A stretch of DNA of 30,576 bases from Coprosoma sp963632935 (GTDB taxonomy: Bacteria; Bacillota_I; Bacilli_A; RF39; UBA660). The position numbers and the translations under genes were made by a program. Positions within the stretch are counted from its first letter, which is position 1. Each line of letters starts with the position of its first letter. Location of the stretch: NCBI GenBank assembly GCA_963632935.1, contig CAVGWA010000015.1, forward strand, positions 1 through 30,576, in the 5' to 3' direction. Positions 22,544-30,548 of the stretch are shown here, one piece after another. The notes under the pieces were generated by a model, which saw nothing but the letters and a program-made list of their open reading frames with translations, made no database searches and was not told the origin of the DNA.

Positions 22544-22565
22544 TTTTAAAAAAAACATATATAAT
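22538..22565 (+). promoter_or_regulatory. promoter of the fic-like gene
   Basis: TTGACA (22538-22543) and TATAAT (22560-22565) are 16 bp apart, 26 bp before the start. Confidence 0.75.
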
Positions 22566-22591
22566 ATCTTTTCAATGAAGGGGAGATTTAT

Positions 22592-23497
22592 ATGGAACAA
22601 ATGAGTACTTTAGATGGAATTAAAGAAATAGAAAAGTGTATTGAAAGTGGTCAATATTCGGTAGTTGATGAACATTTATTTGACAAGGTTTTTGATTATA
22701 AACCAAGTCAAAAAGCTATCGAACAAAAGAAATGGCTTTTAGAAGAATATAATGAATATTTAGATTTGCTTATGTCTTTACCAGAAGATTTATTAGGTGC
22801 ATATTTAGACGTTATAAAAAAATATGATATAAAAGATAATCAAAAATTAGAAAAAGAACAAGAGTTTTTATTAGACGTTCAGGATGCTCGTTTAGATAGA
22901 ATATTACCTCATGCTATTGATTTTCTATGTGAAGCAGATGACAATCTTTCAAGTATTGGTTTACAGCACGCTCATGGACTTTTAATGGAAGGAACTAGTA
23001 ATGGTTCTAGTAATGATTATTTTTATAGAAAAGAAAATAATAAAATAGTAGGAGCTATGGTGGATGGAAATCGTGAGATATATTATATTCCACCAAGAGT
23101 AGATGACATTGAAATGCTTGCTTCAAAATTTTTAGAGTTTTATAACGATGAACAGTTAAATAAAGATATATTTACCCATCCTATAATGGTTCATGGACTG
23201 CTTGCTACTATGCAACTATTTGATGATGGAAATACTAGATTAGCTAGATTATTACAACATACTAAATTATATAAACAAACAAATGAACTTTTAGGTTATG
23301 ACTTTTCTAGTCCAATAATATACAACACAAGAACTTATTATCCAGAAAGAAAAAAATATCGTTCATTCACTATTGAAATGGCAAAAGATGCAAATAACGA
23401 AATTTTAGATGAATGGAATATTTATAATTATAGATTATTTTTAAATCAAATATATAAAAATGAAGAAGATGTTAGAAGACTTACTTTAATAAGATAA
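22592..23497 (+). CDS. Fic-fold protein with degenerate active site
   Basis: This 301-residue protein has a helical N-terminal part (about 1-115) and a Fic-like domain: HGLLMEG near 127, a YFYRKENNKIVG strand region, YIPPRVDDIEMLASKFLEFYND, then THPIMVHGLL and the motif QLFDDGNTRLAR at 208-219. Active Fic enzymes have HxFx[D/E]GNGRxxR. Here the catalytic His is Gln208, the next Pro is Leu, and the second Gly is Thr215, while D212, G213, N214, R216 and R219 are kept. The helix before the motif is also about four residues shorter. AMP transfer is therefore doubtful; nucleotide or protein binding may remain. GGGGAGA precedes the start. No antitoxin gene is adjacent. Confidence 0.8.
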   Translation: MEQMSTLDGIKEIEKCIESGQYSVVDEHLFDKVFDYKPSQKAIEQKKWLLEEYNEYLDLLMSLPEDLLGAYLDVIKKYDIKDNQKLEKEQEFLLDVQDARLDRILPHAIDFLCEADDNLSSIGLQHAHGLLMEGTSNGSSNDYFYRKENNKIVGAMVDGNREIYYIPPRVDDIEMLASKFLEFYNDEQLNKDIFTHPIMVHGLLATMQLFDDGNTRLARLLQHTKLYKQTNELLGYDFSSPIIYNTRTYYPERKKYRSFTIEMAKDANNEILDEWNIYNYRLFLNQIYKNEEDVRRLTLIR

Positions 23498-23506
23498 CAT
23501 CTTCTT
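23463..23506. terminator. bidirectional terminator, fic-like gene and PBP
   Basis: AAGAAGATGTTA (23463-23474) pairs perfectly over 12 bp with TAACATCTTCTT (23495-23506) around a 20-base loop. T-rich stretches lie on both outer sides. It covers the end of the fic-like gene and abuts the stop of the minus-strand PBP gene. Confidence 0.7.
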
Positions 23507-25450
23507 TTAATTTTCTATTTTTATAGTTGGAATAGTATCGTCTAATGAAGTTTTATTTTGAACTGGTTCTGTTCCTTTAATATAATATAAAATTTTAGCT
23601 TTTGAATTATCTGAAGCAGCTTTACCACTTATAGGATCTATTGCAACACCTACAACATTATTTGGTGTTTTATACCATGTTTCCTCATCTGTTTTTCCTT
23701 CTAAATATTTTTCCATAATATCAACCCAAGCATTTTTTAAATTAGAACTATCTTCATTTGAAACATTTTCATTATTATCATATCCACTCCACATGCCAAC
23801 AACTAAATTTTTATTATAACCAAATATTAAATTATCTGTATTCGTTGTCCCGGTTTTAATTGCATATTTATGACTCATTTTAGGTTCAATACTTAAACAT
23901 GTTGGTACATTATAATCTTTAAATTCTTTCGCATATGTTGTTGTTAATAATTCATTTAAAACATATACTGTATTTTTATTTAAAACATTTTCTTTATCTT
24001 GTTTATATTCATATAAAACATTACCCTTCATATCAGTAACTTTATTAATAAAATATGGTTTTATTTTGTATCCTTCATTAGCTAAAGTACTGTATGCAGT
24101 CATCATATCAATCATTTTTATTTCACTTGCCCCTAAAGCTAAAGAAGGAAGTGATGAAAAATTTTTTTCTATTCCAACTCTTTTTAAAATATCAGGTAAA
24201 GCTGACTGTCCTAAAAAAAGATGGGTTTTAACTGCATAAATGTTATCCGAATAACTTATTGCAGCAGCTAGACTTATTGGTTTATTCGCATATTCATCAT
24301 TATAATTTTTAGGTGTATATGTTTTTCCGTTGGATAAACTAAAAGTTGTTTTTTCACTTGTAAAAGTTGTTGATGGAGTAAAACCATTTTCTAAGGCAGA
24401 GTAATATAAAAATGGTTTAATTGTTGATCCTATTTGTCTTTTTGCTTTTAAAGCTCTATTGTACTGACTTTTATTATAATCTTTACCTCCTGTTAAAGCT
24501 AAAACTTTACCTGTTTGTTGATTCATAATAATGCTTGATATTTGTATATTATTATTAGTAATATTGTTATTAATGCTATCTTCTAAAATTTTTTGAGCTT
24601 TTAAGTCTAAATTAGTATATATCTTAAGGCCACCGGTTTCTAAAAAAGAAGAAGGAATTGTTTTAATAGTTTTTAATTCATCTAAAACCGCATCTTGATA
24701 ATACATCATCATATTATAATTATTATTATCTTTGTTTTTTTGATAAACAAGGTTTGTTTTATACGCTTCATCAGCTTCACTTTCGGTTATATATTTATTT
24801 TTAACCATTGAATTTAAAATAATTTTTTGTCTTTTTTTCGCATTTTTTTCATTAATTAAAGGTGAATATTTACTAGGATTTTTAGGTATTCCTGCAAGCA
24901 TACTTGCTTCAGATAAATTTAAATCTTTTGCGGATTTATTAAAATAATATTTTGAGGCATTTTCAATGCCAAAAACGCCACCATAATTTATAGTATTTAA
25001 ATAACCTTCTAATATTTCATTTTTACTATAATGTGTTTCTAATCTTATAGTTATCCAAGCTTCTTTTATTTTTCTTTCCCATGTTTTATTAAAATTTAAA
25101 AATAAATTTTTTGAATATTGCTGGGTTATTGTAGAAGCCCCCTGCACGTTTTTTTTACTTTTTATATTAATACCCATTGCTTTAATAATTCTTAAAAAAT
25201 CAAAGCCATGATGTTTATAAAAATTTTTATCTTCCACAGAAATGGTCGCATTGATTAAATCTTTTGAAATATTTTTAATTTTTATATTTTTATCATTTGT
25301 ATATAATTTATTATTTTCGTCATATAAATGATATCCATTTGCTCCAGTTATAGGAAGTTTGGGACATATTTTCGCATATATGTATATAGATGATAAAGAT
25401 AATATAAAAAATAAAATAATACTAATTATAATGATTAGTTTCTTTTTCAT
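23507..25450 (-). CDS. class A penicillin-binding protein (PBP1)
   Basis: This 647-residue bifunctional cell wall synthase has one membrane anchor (about 5-26). The glycosyltransferase domain (about 45-215) has the catalytic Glu in VEDKNFYKHHGFD (E73) and QGASTITQQYSKN. The transpeptidase domain (about 300-600) has the active-site Ser in STIKPF (S342, K345), the second motif SDN at 401-403 and KTGT at 532-535. All catalytic residues are present. Length is on the short side for the family, with no C-terminal extension. It stands alone on the minus strand. The ribosome site is weak (AAAGTGTTG upstream). Confidence 0.95.
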   Translation of the reverse strand: MKKKLIIIISIILFFILSLSSIYIYAKICPKLPITGANGYHLYDENNKLYTNDKNIKIKNISKDLINATISVEDKNFYKHHGFDFLRIIKAMGINIKSKKNVQGASTITQQYSKNLFLNFNKTWERKIKEAWITIRLETHYSKNEILEGYLNTINYGGVFGIENASKYYFNKSAKDLNLSEASMLAGIPKNPSKYSPLINEKNAKKRQKIILNSMVKNKYITESEADEAYKTNLVYQKNKDNNNYNMMMYYQDAVLDELKTIKTIPSSFLETGGLKIYTNLDLKAQKILEDSINNNITNNNIQISSIIMNQQTGKVLALTGGKDYNKSQYNRALKAKRQIGSTIKPFLYYSALENGFTPSTTFTSEKTTFSLSNGKTYTPKNYNDEYANKPISLAAAISYSDNIYAVKTHLFLGQSALPDILKRVGIEKNFSSLPSLALGASEIKMIDMMTAYSTLANEGYKIKPYFINKVTDMKGNVLYEYKQDKENVLNKNTVYVLNELLTTTYAKEFKDYNVPTCLSIEPKMSHKYAIKTGTTNTDNLIFGYNKNLVVGMWSGYDNNENVSNEDSSNLKNAWVDIMEKYLEGKTDEETWYKTPNNVVGVAIDPISGKAASDNSKAKILYYIKGTEPVQNKTSLDDTIPTIKIEN

Positions 25451-25520
25451 AAGATCACAACACTTTCTAAAATTATTATTAGAAAAAATAGAAAAAATAT
25501 AAGTATAAATTAAATAATTA

Positions 25521-25529
25521 TGTTATAAT
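25521..25529 (+). promoter_or_regulatory. extended -10 promoter of the ywiB-like gene
   Basis: TGTTATAAT lies 20 bp before the start with GAAAGGAG in between. Confidence 0.5.
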
Positions 25530-25548
25530 TCTTTGAAAGGAGTGTATA

Positions 25549-25908
25549 ATGGGTAAAATAAAAATTACATCTACTTTAAAAAGTAGTGATTCTGTTCATA
25601 AATTTGAAGGAATGGGAATAAAAAAAGACAATGTAATTATATATAAAGATGATGTGAGGACTAAAATAGTTTTATCTGATAAATTAATTATTGAACGCAC
25701 ATCAGATTATTTTATAAAGTTAAATTTAAAAGAAGGCATAAATTTAAAAGGAAAGTATATAACTAATTATGGTGAGTTTGATATATGTAGTGAAGCTGAA
25801 AAAATAGAAATTAAAAAAAATAGTGTAAAGGCTATATATAAATTAAGCATAAATGGAAATTATATTGACACCTTTGAATATTATTTGAAATTTTCTATTG
25901 ACAGTTGA
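25549..25908 (+). CDS. YwiB-like DUF1934 protein
   Basis: This 119-residue protein has alternating short strands (IKITSTLKS, KIVLSDKLIIERTSDYFIKLNL, GEFDI, VKAIYKLSIN, FEYYLKFSI) that fit the calycin-like beta barrel of DUF1934 (Bacillus YwiB). Sequence match by eye is modest; the location just upstream of rpoE, as in Bacillus, supports it. The function is unknown. It ends with TGA, showing that TGA is a stop here. The rpoE promoter begins inside its last codons. Confidence 0.75.
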   Translation: MGKIKITSTLKSSDSVHKFEGMGIKKDNVIIYKDDVRTKIVLSDKLIIERTSDYFIKLNLKEGINLKGKYITNYGEFDICSEAEKIEIKKNSVKAIYKLSINGNYIDTFEYYLKFSIDS

Positions 25909-25925
25909 ATAGAATATGATACAAT
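25898..25925 (+). promoter_or_regulatory. promoter of rpoE
   Basis: TTGACA (25898-25903) and TACAAT (25920-25925) are 16 bp apart; the -10 box is also extended (TGATACAAT). It lies 36 bp before the start. Confidence 0.75.
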
Positions 25926-25961
25926 GTTTTAAGATTATTGAAGTAAATGGGGAGGTTATTT

Positions 25962-26414
25962 ATGAAATTAAGTGAAATGTCTAAAGATGATTTAGAACTT
26001 TATTCTTTTACAGATTTAGCGCAAATGATTATAAAGCAGGAAGGCAAAAGTTTAAATACACCGACAATATTTAAAAAAATATGTGAATTGTTAGGCATGT
26101 CTGATAAAGAATATGAAAATAAAATTGGCGATTTTTATACTAGTTTAACAACTGATAAAACATTTATTTTATTAGATGATGCAACTTGGGATTTAACCGA
26201 TCATCATTCTGTTAAAGTTTCATTAGAAGATGATGCAGAAGAAGATTTAAGTGAAACAGAAGAAGAATTAGATGATGAGTTAGATGATATGGCTGATGAT
26301 GATATGCATGATATGGATGATGATTCACCAATTGATGATACAGATTTAGATGATGCAACTGATGAGTTTGAAGATGATGATTTAACTATTGTTGATGAAG
26401 ATGAACTAGATTAG
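25962..26414 (+). CDS. rpoE: RNA polymerase delta subunit
   Basis: This 150-residue delta subunit of RNA polymerase is specific to Bacilli and their relatives; it speeds polymerase recycling and alters promoter selectivity. The N-terminal HARE-HTH domain (about 1-85) has MSKDDLELYSFTDLAQMII, TPTIFKKICELLGMSD and FYTSLTTDKTFILLDDATWD. The C-terminal part (about 90-150) is almost entirely Asp/Glu. I chose ATG 25962 with GGGGAGG right before it; ATG 25947 precedes that site. A terminator overlaps the stop. Confidence 0.95.
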   Translation: MKLSEMSKDDLELYSFTDLAQMIIKQEGKSLNTPTIFKKICELLGMSDKEYENKIGDFYTSLTTDKTFILLDDATWDLTDHHSVKVSLEDDAEEDLSETEEELDDELDDMADDDMHDMDDDSPIDDTDLDDATDEFEDDDLTIVDEDELD

Positions 26415-26424
26415 TTCATTTTTT
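26402..26424 (+). terminator. terminator after rpoE
   Basis: TGAACTA (26402-26408) pairs with TAGTTCA (26412-26418) around three bases, followed by TTTTTTC. Confidence 0.75.
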
Positions 26425-26429
26425 CTTTG

Positions 26430-26458
26430 TTGAAAATGTCTTTAAATTATAGTATAAT
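26430..26458 (+). promoter_or_regulatory. promoter of prfA
   Basis: TTGAAA (26430-26435) and TATAAT (26453-26458) are 17 bp apart, directly after the rpoE terminator. Confidence 0.7.
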
Positions 26459-26482
26459 ACCCATGGAAAAAAGGTGATAAAA

Positions 26483-27538
26483 ATGATTGAAAGATTAGTA
26501 GCTATTGAAGAAAAATATAATGAACTTTCTTCAACTTTAAGTAAGCCTGAAGTTTTAAGTGATATTAAAATGACTTTAAAACTTACTAAAGAAAAAGCAT
26601 TATTAAAAGATGCTTATGATGCTTATCAAGATTATAAAAGAATTGAAAATGATTTAAAAGATGCGAAGACAATGGTTAAAGATCCAGAATTAGGTGAATT
26701 TGCGAAAGAAGAAGTTGCAAGGTTAGAAGAGGCTAAAGCTAAATTAGAAAAAGATATTGAGGTAATTTTACTTCCAAAAGATCCTAATGATGGAAAAAAT
26801 GTTATTGTTGAAATAAGAGGCGCTGCTGGTGGTGATGAAGCTAATATATTTGCGGGTGATTTATATAGAATGTACACTAAATATGCTGAAAAAGAAGGCT
26901 GGAAGATAGAAATTTTATCTGAAGAACATTCTGATGCAGGTGGCTATCCTTTGGTTGAATTTATGGTTAAAGGTGATAATGTATATTCTAAGTTGAAATA
27001 TGAAAGTGGTGCTCACCGTGTTCAAAGAGTTCCTGTTACTGAAACTCAAGGTAGAGTTCATACTTCAACTGCAACTGTACTTGTTATGCCTGAAGCTGAA
27101 GAGGTTGACATTGAAATTAATCCTGCTGATTTAAGAATTGATGTATATAGAAGTACTGGTGCGGGTGGTCAATGTGTAAATACTACTGATAGTGCGGTTA
27201 GAATAACACACCTTCCAACGAATACTGTAGTTACTTGTCAAAACGAAAGAAGTCAAATTCAAAATAAAGAAAAAGCTATGCAGATGCTTAGAACAAGATT
27301 ATATGAAGCTAAATTAAGGCAGCAAGAAGAAGAGTTAGGATCAGAAAGAAGAAGTAAAATAGGTACTGGTGATAGGTCTGAAAAAATAAGAACATATAAT
27401 TATCCACAAAATAGAGTAACTGATCATCGTATTGGTTATACTACTAAAAATTTAGATAGAGTAGTTGAAGGTAATTTAGAAGATATAATTAATGCTTTAA
27501 TTACTGCTGATCAAAACCGTAAACTAAAAGAGGCATAA
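26483..27538 (+). CDS. prfA: peptide chain release factor 1
   Basis: RF1 ends translation at UAA and UAG. This 351-residue protein has the coiled N-terminal domain (about 1-95), the PxT tripeptide that reads UAG (RVPVTETQGRVHTS) and the catalytic GGQ (GAGGQCVNTTDSAVRITH). I chose ATG 26483 with AAAGGTGAT before it; a GTG at 26474 is inside that site. The stop overlaps prmC by one base (TAATG). A stretch around the GGQ loop is strikingly close to prfB at the DNA level. Confidence 0.97.
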   Translation: MIERLVAIEEKYNELSSTLSKPEVLSDIKMTLKLTKEKALLKDAYDAYQDYKRIENDLKDAKTMVKDPELGEFAKEEVARLEEAKAKLEKDIEVILLPKDPNDGKNVIVEIRGAAGGDEANIFAGDLYRMYTKYAEKEGWKIEILSEEHSDAGGYPLVEFMVKGDNVYSKLKYESGAHRVQRVPVTETQGRVHTSTATVLVMPEAEEVDIEINPADLRIDVYRSTGAGGQCVNTTDSAVRITHLPTNTVVTCQNERSQIQNKEKAMQMLRTRLYEAKLRQQEEELGSERRSKIGTGDRSEKIRTYNYPQNRVTDHRIGYTTKNLDRVVEGNLEDIINALITADQNRKLKEA

Positions 27539-28257
27539 TGACTGATTTAGATTATTTAAAAAAATATTTACCTAAAGATAAGTTAGAAGAAGGAATTGAT
27601 AAATTAAAAAAAGGAGTTCCTGTTCAATATATTGTTGGAAATGTTGATTTTTATAATGTTAATCTTTTAGTAAATGAAAATGTTTTAATTCCAAGATTTG
27701 AAACAGAACTTTTGGTAGAAAAAATAGTAAATTACTGTAAAAAATATTTTAATAAAAAAATAGATATTTTAGATTTAGCAACTGGCTCAGGTGCTATTGG
27801 GATTACTTTAAAGAAAAATTTAGATTGTAATGTGATAGGTTCTGATATTTCTAAAAATGCTTTAGAAGTAGCTTCTTTAAATGCTTTAAGAAATGATGCT
27901 GATGTTAAATTTATTGCAAGTGATTTATTTGAAAATATTAAAGGAAAATTTGATGTTTTGATAAGTAATCCACCATATGTTTCTAAGGATGAAAAAATAG
28001 ATGAGATTGTTAAAAATAATGAACCACATATTGCTTTATATGCGGATGACTGTGGACTTTATTTTTATAAAAAAATATTTGAAAAAGCTAATTTATATTT
28101 AAATGATAAATTTATAATTGCCTTTGAAATTGGTGTTAATCAAGGTGAGGCAGTTAGTAATTTGGGTCATAAATATTTTCCTAATTCTAAGGTAGAGGTA
28201 GAAAAAGATTTAACTGGTAGAGATAGATTTGTATTTATTTTTCAAAATTTAATATAA
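27538..28257 (+). CDS. prmC: release factor glutamine methyltransferase
   Basis: PrmC methylates the Gln of the GGQ motif in both release factors using S-adenosylmethionine. The SAM site is DLATGSGAIGITL (about 79-91) and the catalytic motif is NPPY at 144-147. PVQYIVGNVDFYNV at about 28-41 is the usual linker. At 239 residues it is shorter than common PrmC (about 275-290): roughly 40 residues of the N-terminal helical domain, which contacts the release factors, are absent. No upstream start is available without running deep into prfA. The coupled start and prfA-prmC order are typical. Confidence 0.93.
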   Translation: MTDLDYLKKYLPKDKLEEGIDKLKKGVPVQYIVGNVDFYNVNLLVNENVLIPRFETELLVEKIVNYCKKYFNKKIDILDLATGSGAIGITLKKNLDCNVIGSDISKNALEVASLNALRNDADVKFIASDLFENIKGKFDVLISNPPYVSKDEKIDEIVKNNEPHIALYADDCGLYFYKKIFEKANLYLNDKFIIAFEIGVNQGEAVSNLGHKYFPNSKVEVEKDLTGRDRFVFIFQNLI

Positions 28258-28261
28258 AGTA

Positions 28262-28290
28262 TTGTTAAATGAAAAAAAACCATCTATAAT
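28262..28290 (+). promoter_or_regulatory. promoter of rnr
   Basis: TTGTTA (28262-28267) and TATAAT (28285-28290) are 17 bp apart, 21 bp before the chosen start. Confidence 0.65.
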
Positions 28291-28311
28291 GAAGTTGTAA
28301 GGGTGGTTAAA

Positions 28312-30513
28312 ATGTCTAAAATTCAAGTGAATGAAATTAATGAAGAGGATATAAAAAAACTTATTATAGATAATGTATGTATTAAGAAGCTGACTAAATC
28401 TCAGTTGCGTAAGTGTGCGCATATAAAAGGTGAGGTAAATGAAGCTTCTTTTATTAATGTTTTAAATGAATTAGAAGAAGAAGGAAAAATATACTGTGAT
28501 GAATATGGTTATTATAAAAAATTTGATTCGAAACAATTAGGTAAAATTCAAGGAGAAATTCATATAAATAAAACTGGGCAAGGGTTTGTATTTATTATGC
28601 AAGGAAAAAGAAAAATAAAATATTTAATTAATGATGAAAATTTAAATGGTGCTTTGGACGGAGATATTGTTGTTTTAACGGATATTAATCCTAATAATAA
28701 AACTCATTATGCAGATGCGAAAGTAGAAAAAATTATTAAAAGGAATACTGGAAGTGCAGTATTTGAATATGCTGGAAAAGGTGAATTTATTCCATATGAT
28801 ATTAATGAAAATGTCACTGTTTTATGTCCAAAAGAAAAATTAAGAGGATTAGTTATAGGTGATAGAGTTTTAGTTAAACTAGGTAAAGAAATGCTTGCTC
28901 AAATTGAAGGTAAATTGGTGTTTGAGGGTTTAAATATTAATCGTATTGGTCATAAAGATGATCCTGATATTGATGTTGAAACTATAGCTGGTTCTCATGG
29001 ATTTTTTAAAGATTTTCCTAATGAAGTTATTAAAGAATTAAAAAATATTAAAGATAATGTATCTGAAGATGAAATTAAAGGTAGAGTAGATTTAAGGAAT
29101 AAAAAAATATTTACAATTGATGGAAAAGATACTAAAGATATGGATGATGCTATTAGTATTGATGTAAATGAAGATGGTGATTATGTTTTGGGGGTGCACA
29201 TTGCAGATGTTTCACATTATGTAAAAGAAGGCAGTGCTTTATATGAAGAAGCTAAAAAAAGAGCTACTTCTGCTTATTTAGCTGATAGTGTTATTCCTAT
29301 GCTTCCTCATCAGCTTTCAAATGGAATTTGTTCTTTAAATGAAAATGAAGATAGATTAACTAAAAGTGTTGATATTATTATTGATTCTACTGGTAAAATT
29401 AAAGATTATTTTATATATGATAGTGTAATTAGATCAAAGAAAAAAATGAATTATGATGATGTAAATGACATATTAGAAAATAATATTGTACCAAAAGGAT
29501 ATGAAAGTTTTTTATCTGATTTACTTATTATGCGTACGGTTGCTTATTTACTTAATGAAAATAGAAAGTATGCAGGTAAGGTTGATTTTTATTCTGATGA
29601 GGTTAAAGTTATTACTACTCCAACTGGAGAACCTTTAGAATTTGAAGCTAGAAATCAAAGGACTGCTGAACGTTTAATTGAAAATTTTATGATTGCGGCA
29701 AATAGTTGTGTTGCTGAATATCATTCTTATTTATCTGTTCCTTTTGTTTATAGAACTCATGGAAATCCTAATGATGATAATTTAATTTCAGCTTTAAATG
29801 TTTTAAAAGCTGAAGGTTTGTGTGATAAGGTTCATACTGATTCTTTAATAAATAAGATTAAAAATGGAAGATATAATTCGAATGATTTAAATAATTTTAT
29901 TAAGTTATATAAAGATAAAGAAACTTATTCAATTATTTCTAATTTTATTTTAAGGAGTATGAGTAAAGCTATTTATTCATCGCATAATGATGGACATTAT
30001 GGACTTGGTTTAAATAATTACACTCATTTCACATCACCAATTAGACGTTTTCCGGATTTAGAAGTTCATAATTTAATTAATCAATATTATACATATGAAG
30101 ATATTCCTAAAATATTAGGTAATGAAGCTGTTTTACCTCCAGTGTGTGCACATTGTTCATTTATGGAAAGAGAAGCTGATAAAGCTGAGGTGGAAACATT
30201 AGAATTAAAAATGGCTGAGTATATGCAAAGCTGTATTGGTGAAGTTATGAAAGGTCAGATTATTAAGATGACTCCTTATGATAATGAGGTTCGTTTAGAA
30301 AATAATGTTATTGGTCATGTCACACCACAAGATATGGCACATGCTCAAAAAGTGGGACATAATAAAAAAATAAAACTAGGATCAAATGTGTTTGTATTAG
30401 TAAAAGATGTTTCAATTCCACATCGCATAGTATATTTTTCTTTAGCTTATAAAGAACTATCTAAAAAACAAAAGATAAAAAAATTTGAACAGATAGAGTA
30501 TCAAAACAATTAG
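28312..30513 (+). CDS. rnr: exoribonuclease R
   Basis: RNase R degrades structured RNA from the 3' end. This 733-residue protein has an N-terminal winged-helix/cold-shock part (about 1-215), the RNB catalytic domain with TIDGKDTKDMDDAISIDV supplying the Asp residues for metal ions, LGVHIADVSHYV, TAERLIENFMIAAN and HFTSPIRRFPDLEVH, then a C-terminal S1 domain (about 640-715, MKGQIIKMTPYDNEVRLENN). I chose ATG 28312; a GTG at 28303 lies in the ribosome site GGGTGG. It has a short basic tail. smpB often follows rnr in Firmicutes, but here the sequence after it looks like an IS end. Confidence 0.96.
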   Translation: MSKIQVNEINEEDIKKLIIDNVCIKKLTKSQLRKCAHIKGEVNEASFINVLNELEEEGKIYCDEYGYYKKFDSKQLGKIQGEIHINKTGQGFVFIMQGKRKIKYLINDENLNGALDGDIVVLTDINPNNKTHYADAKVEKIIKRNTGSAVFEYAGKGEFIPYDINENVTVLCPKEKLRGLVIGDRVLVKLGKEMLAQIEGKLVFEGLNINRIGHKDDPDIDVETIAGSHGFFKDFPNEVIKELKNIKDNVSEDEIKGRVDLRNKKIFTIDGKDTKDMDDAISIDVNEDGDYVLGVHIADVSHYVKEGSALYEEAKKRATSAYLADSVIPMLPHQLSNGICSLNENEDRLTKSVDIIIDSTGKIKDYFIYDSVIRSKKKMNYDDVNDILENNIVPKGYESFLSDLLIMRTVAYLLNENRKYAGKVDFYSDEVKVITTPTGEPLEFEARNQRTAERLIENFMIAANSCVAEYHSYLSVPFVYRTHGNPNDDNLISALNVLKAEGLCDKVHTDSLINKIKNGRYNSNDLNNFIKLYKDKETYSIISNFILRSMSKAIYSSHNDGHYGLGLNNYTHFTSPIRRFPDLEVHNLINQYYTYEDIPKILGNEAVLPPVCAHCSFMEREADKAEVETLELKMAEYMQSCIGEVMKGQIIKMTPYDNEVRLENNVIGHVTPQDMAHAQKVGHNKKIKLGSNVFVLVKDVSIPHRIVYFSLAYKELSKKQKIKKFEQIEYQNN

Positions 30514-30521
30514 AGGGTTTT

Positions 30522-30548
30522 GGTTCTTTGTCAAATAGTGTTGGTGAA
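30522..30548 (+). mobile_element. possible left end of an ISL3-family element
   Basis: Right after the rnr stop comes GGTTCTTTGTCAAATAGTGT and then TGGTGAA. This resembles terminal inverted repeats of ISL3-family elements as I remember them (GG-pyrimidine-TCTTTGTCAA near the tip). The window ends before any transposase. No terminator for rnr is visible before it. Confidence 0.4.

Noticed and set aside
25906..25908. Possible reassignment of TGA to Trp, as in Mollicutes
   Set aside because: TGA ends the ywiB-like gene and one pilin-like gene, Trp is coded by TGG throughout, and prfB is present with a TGA-based frameshift.
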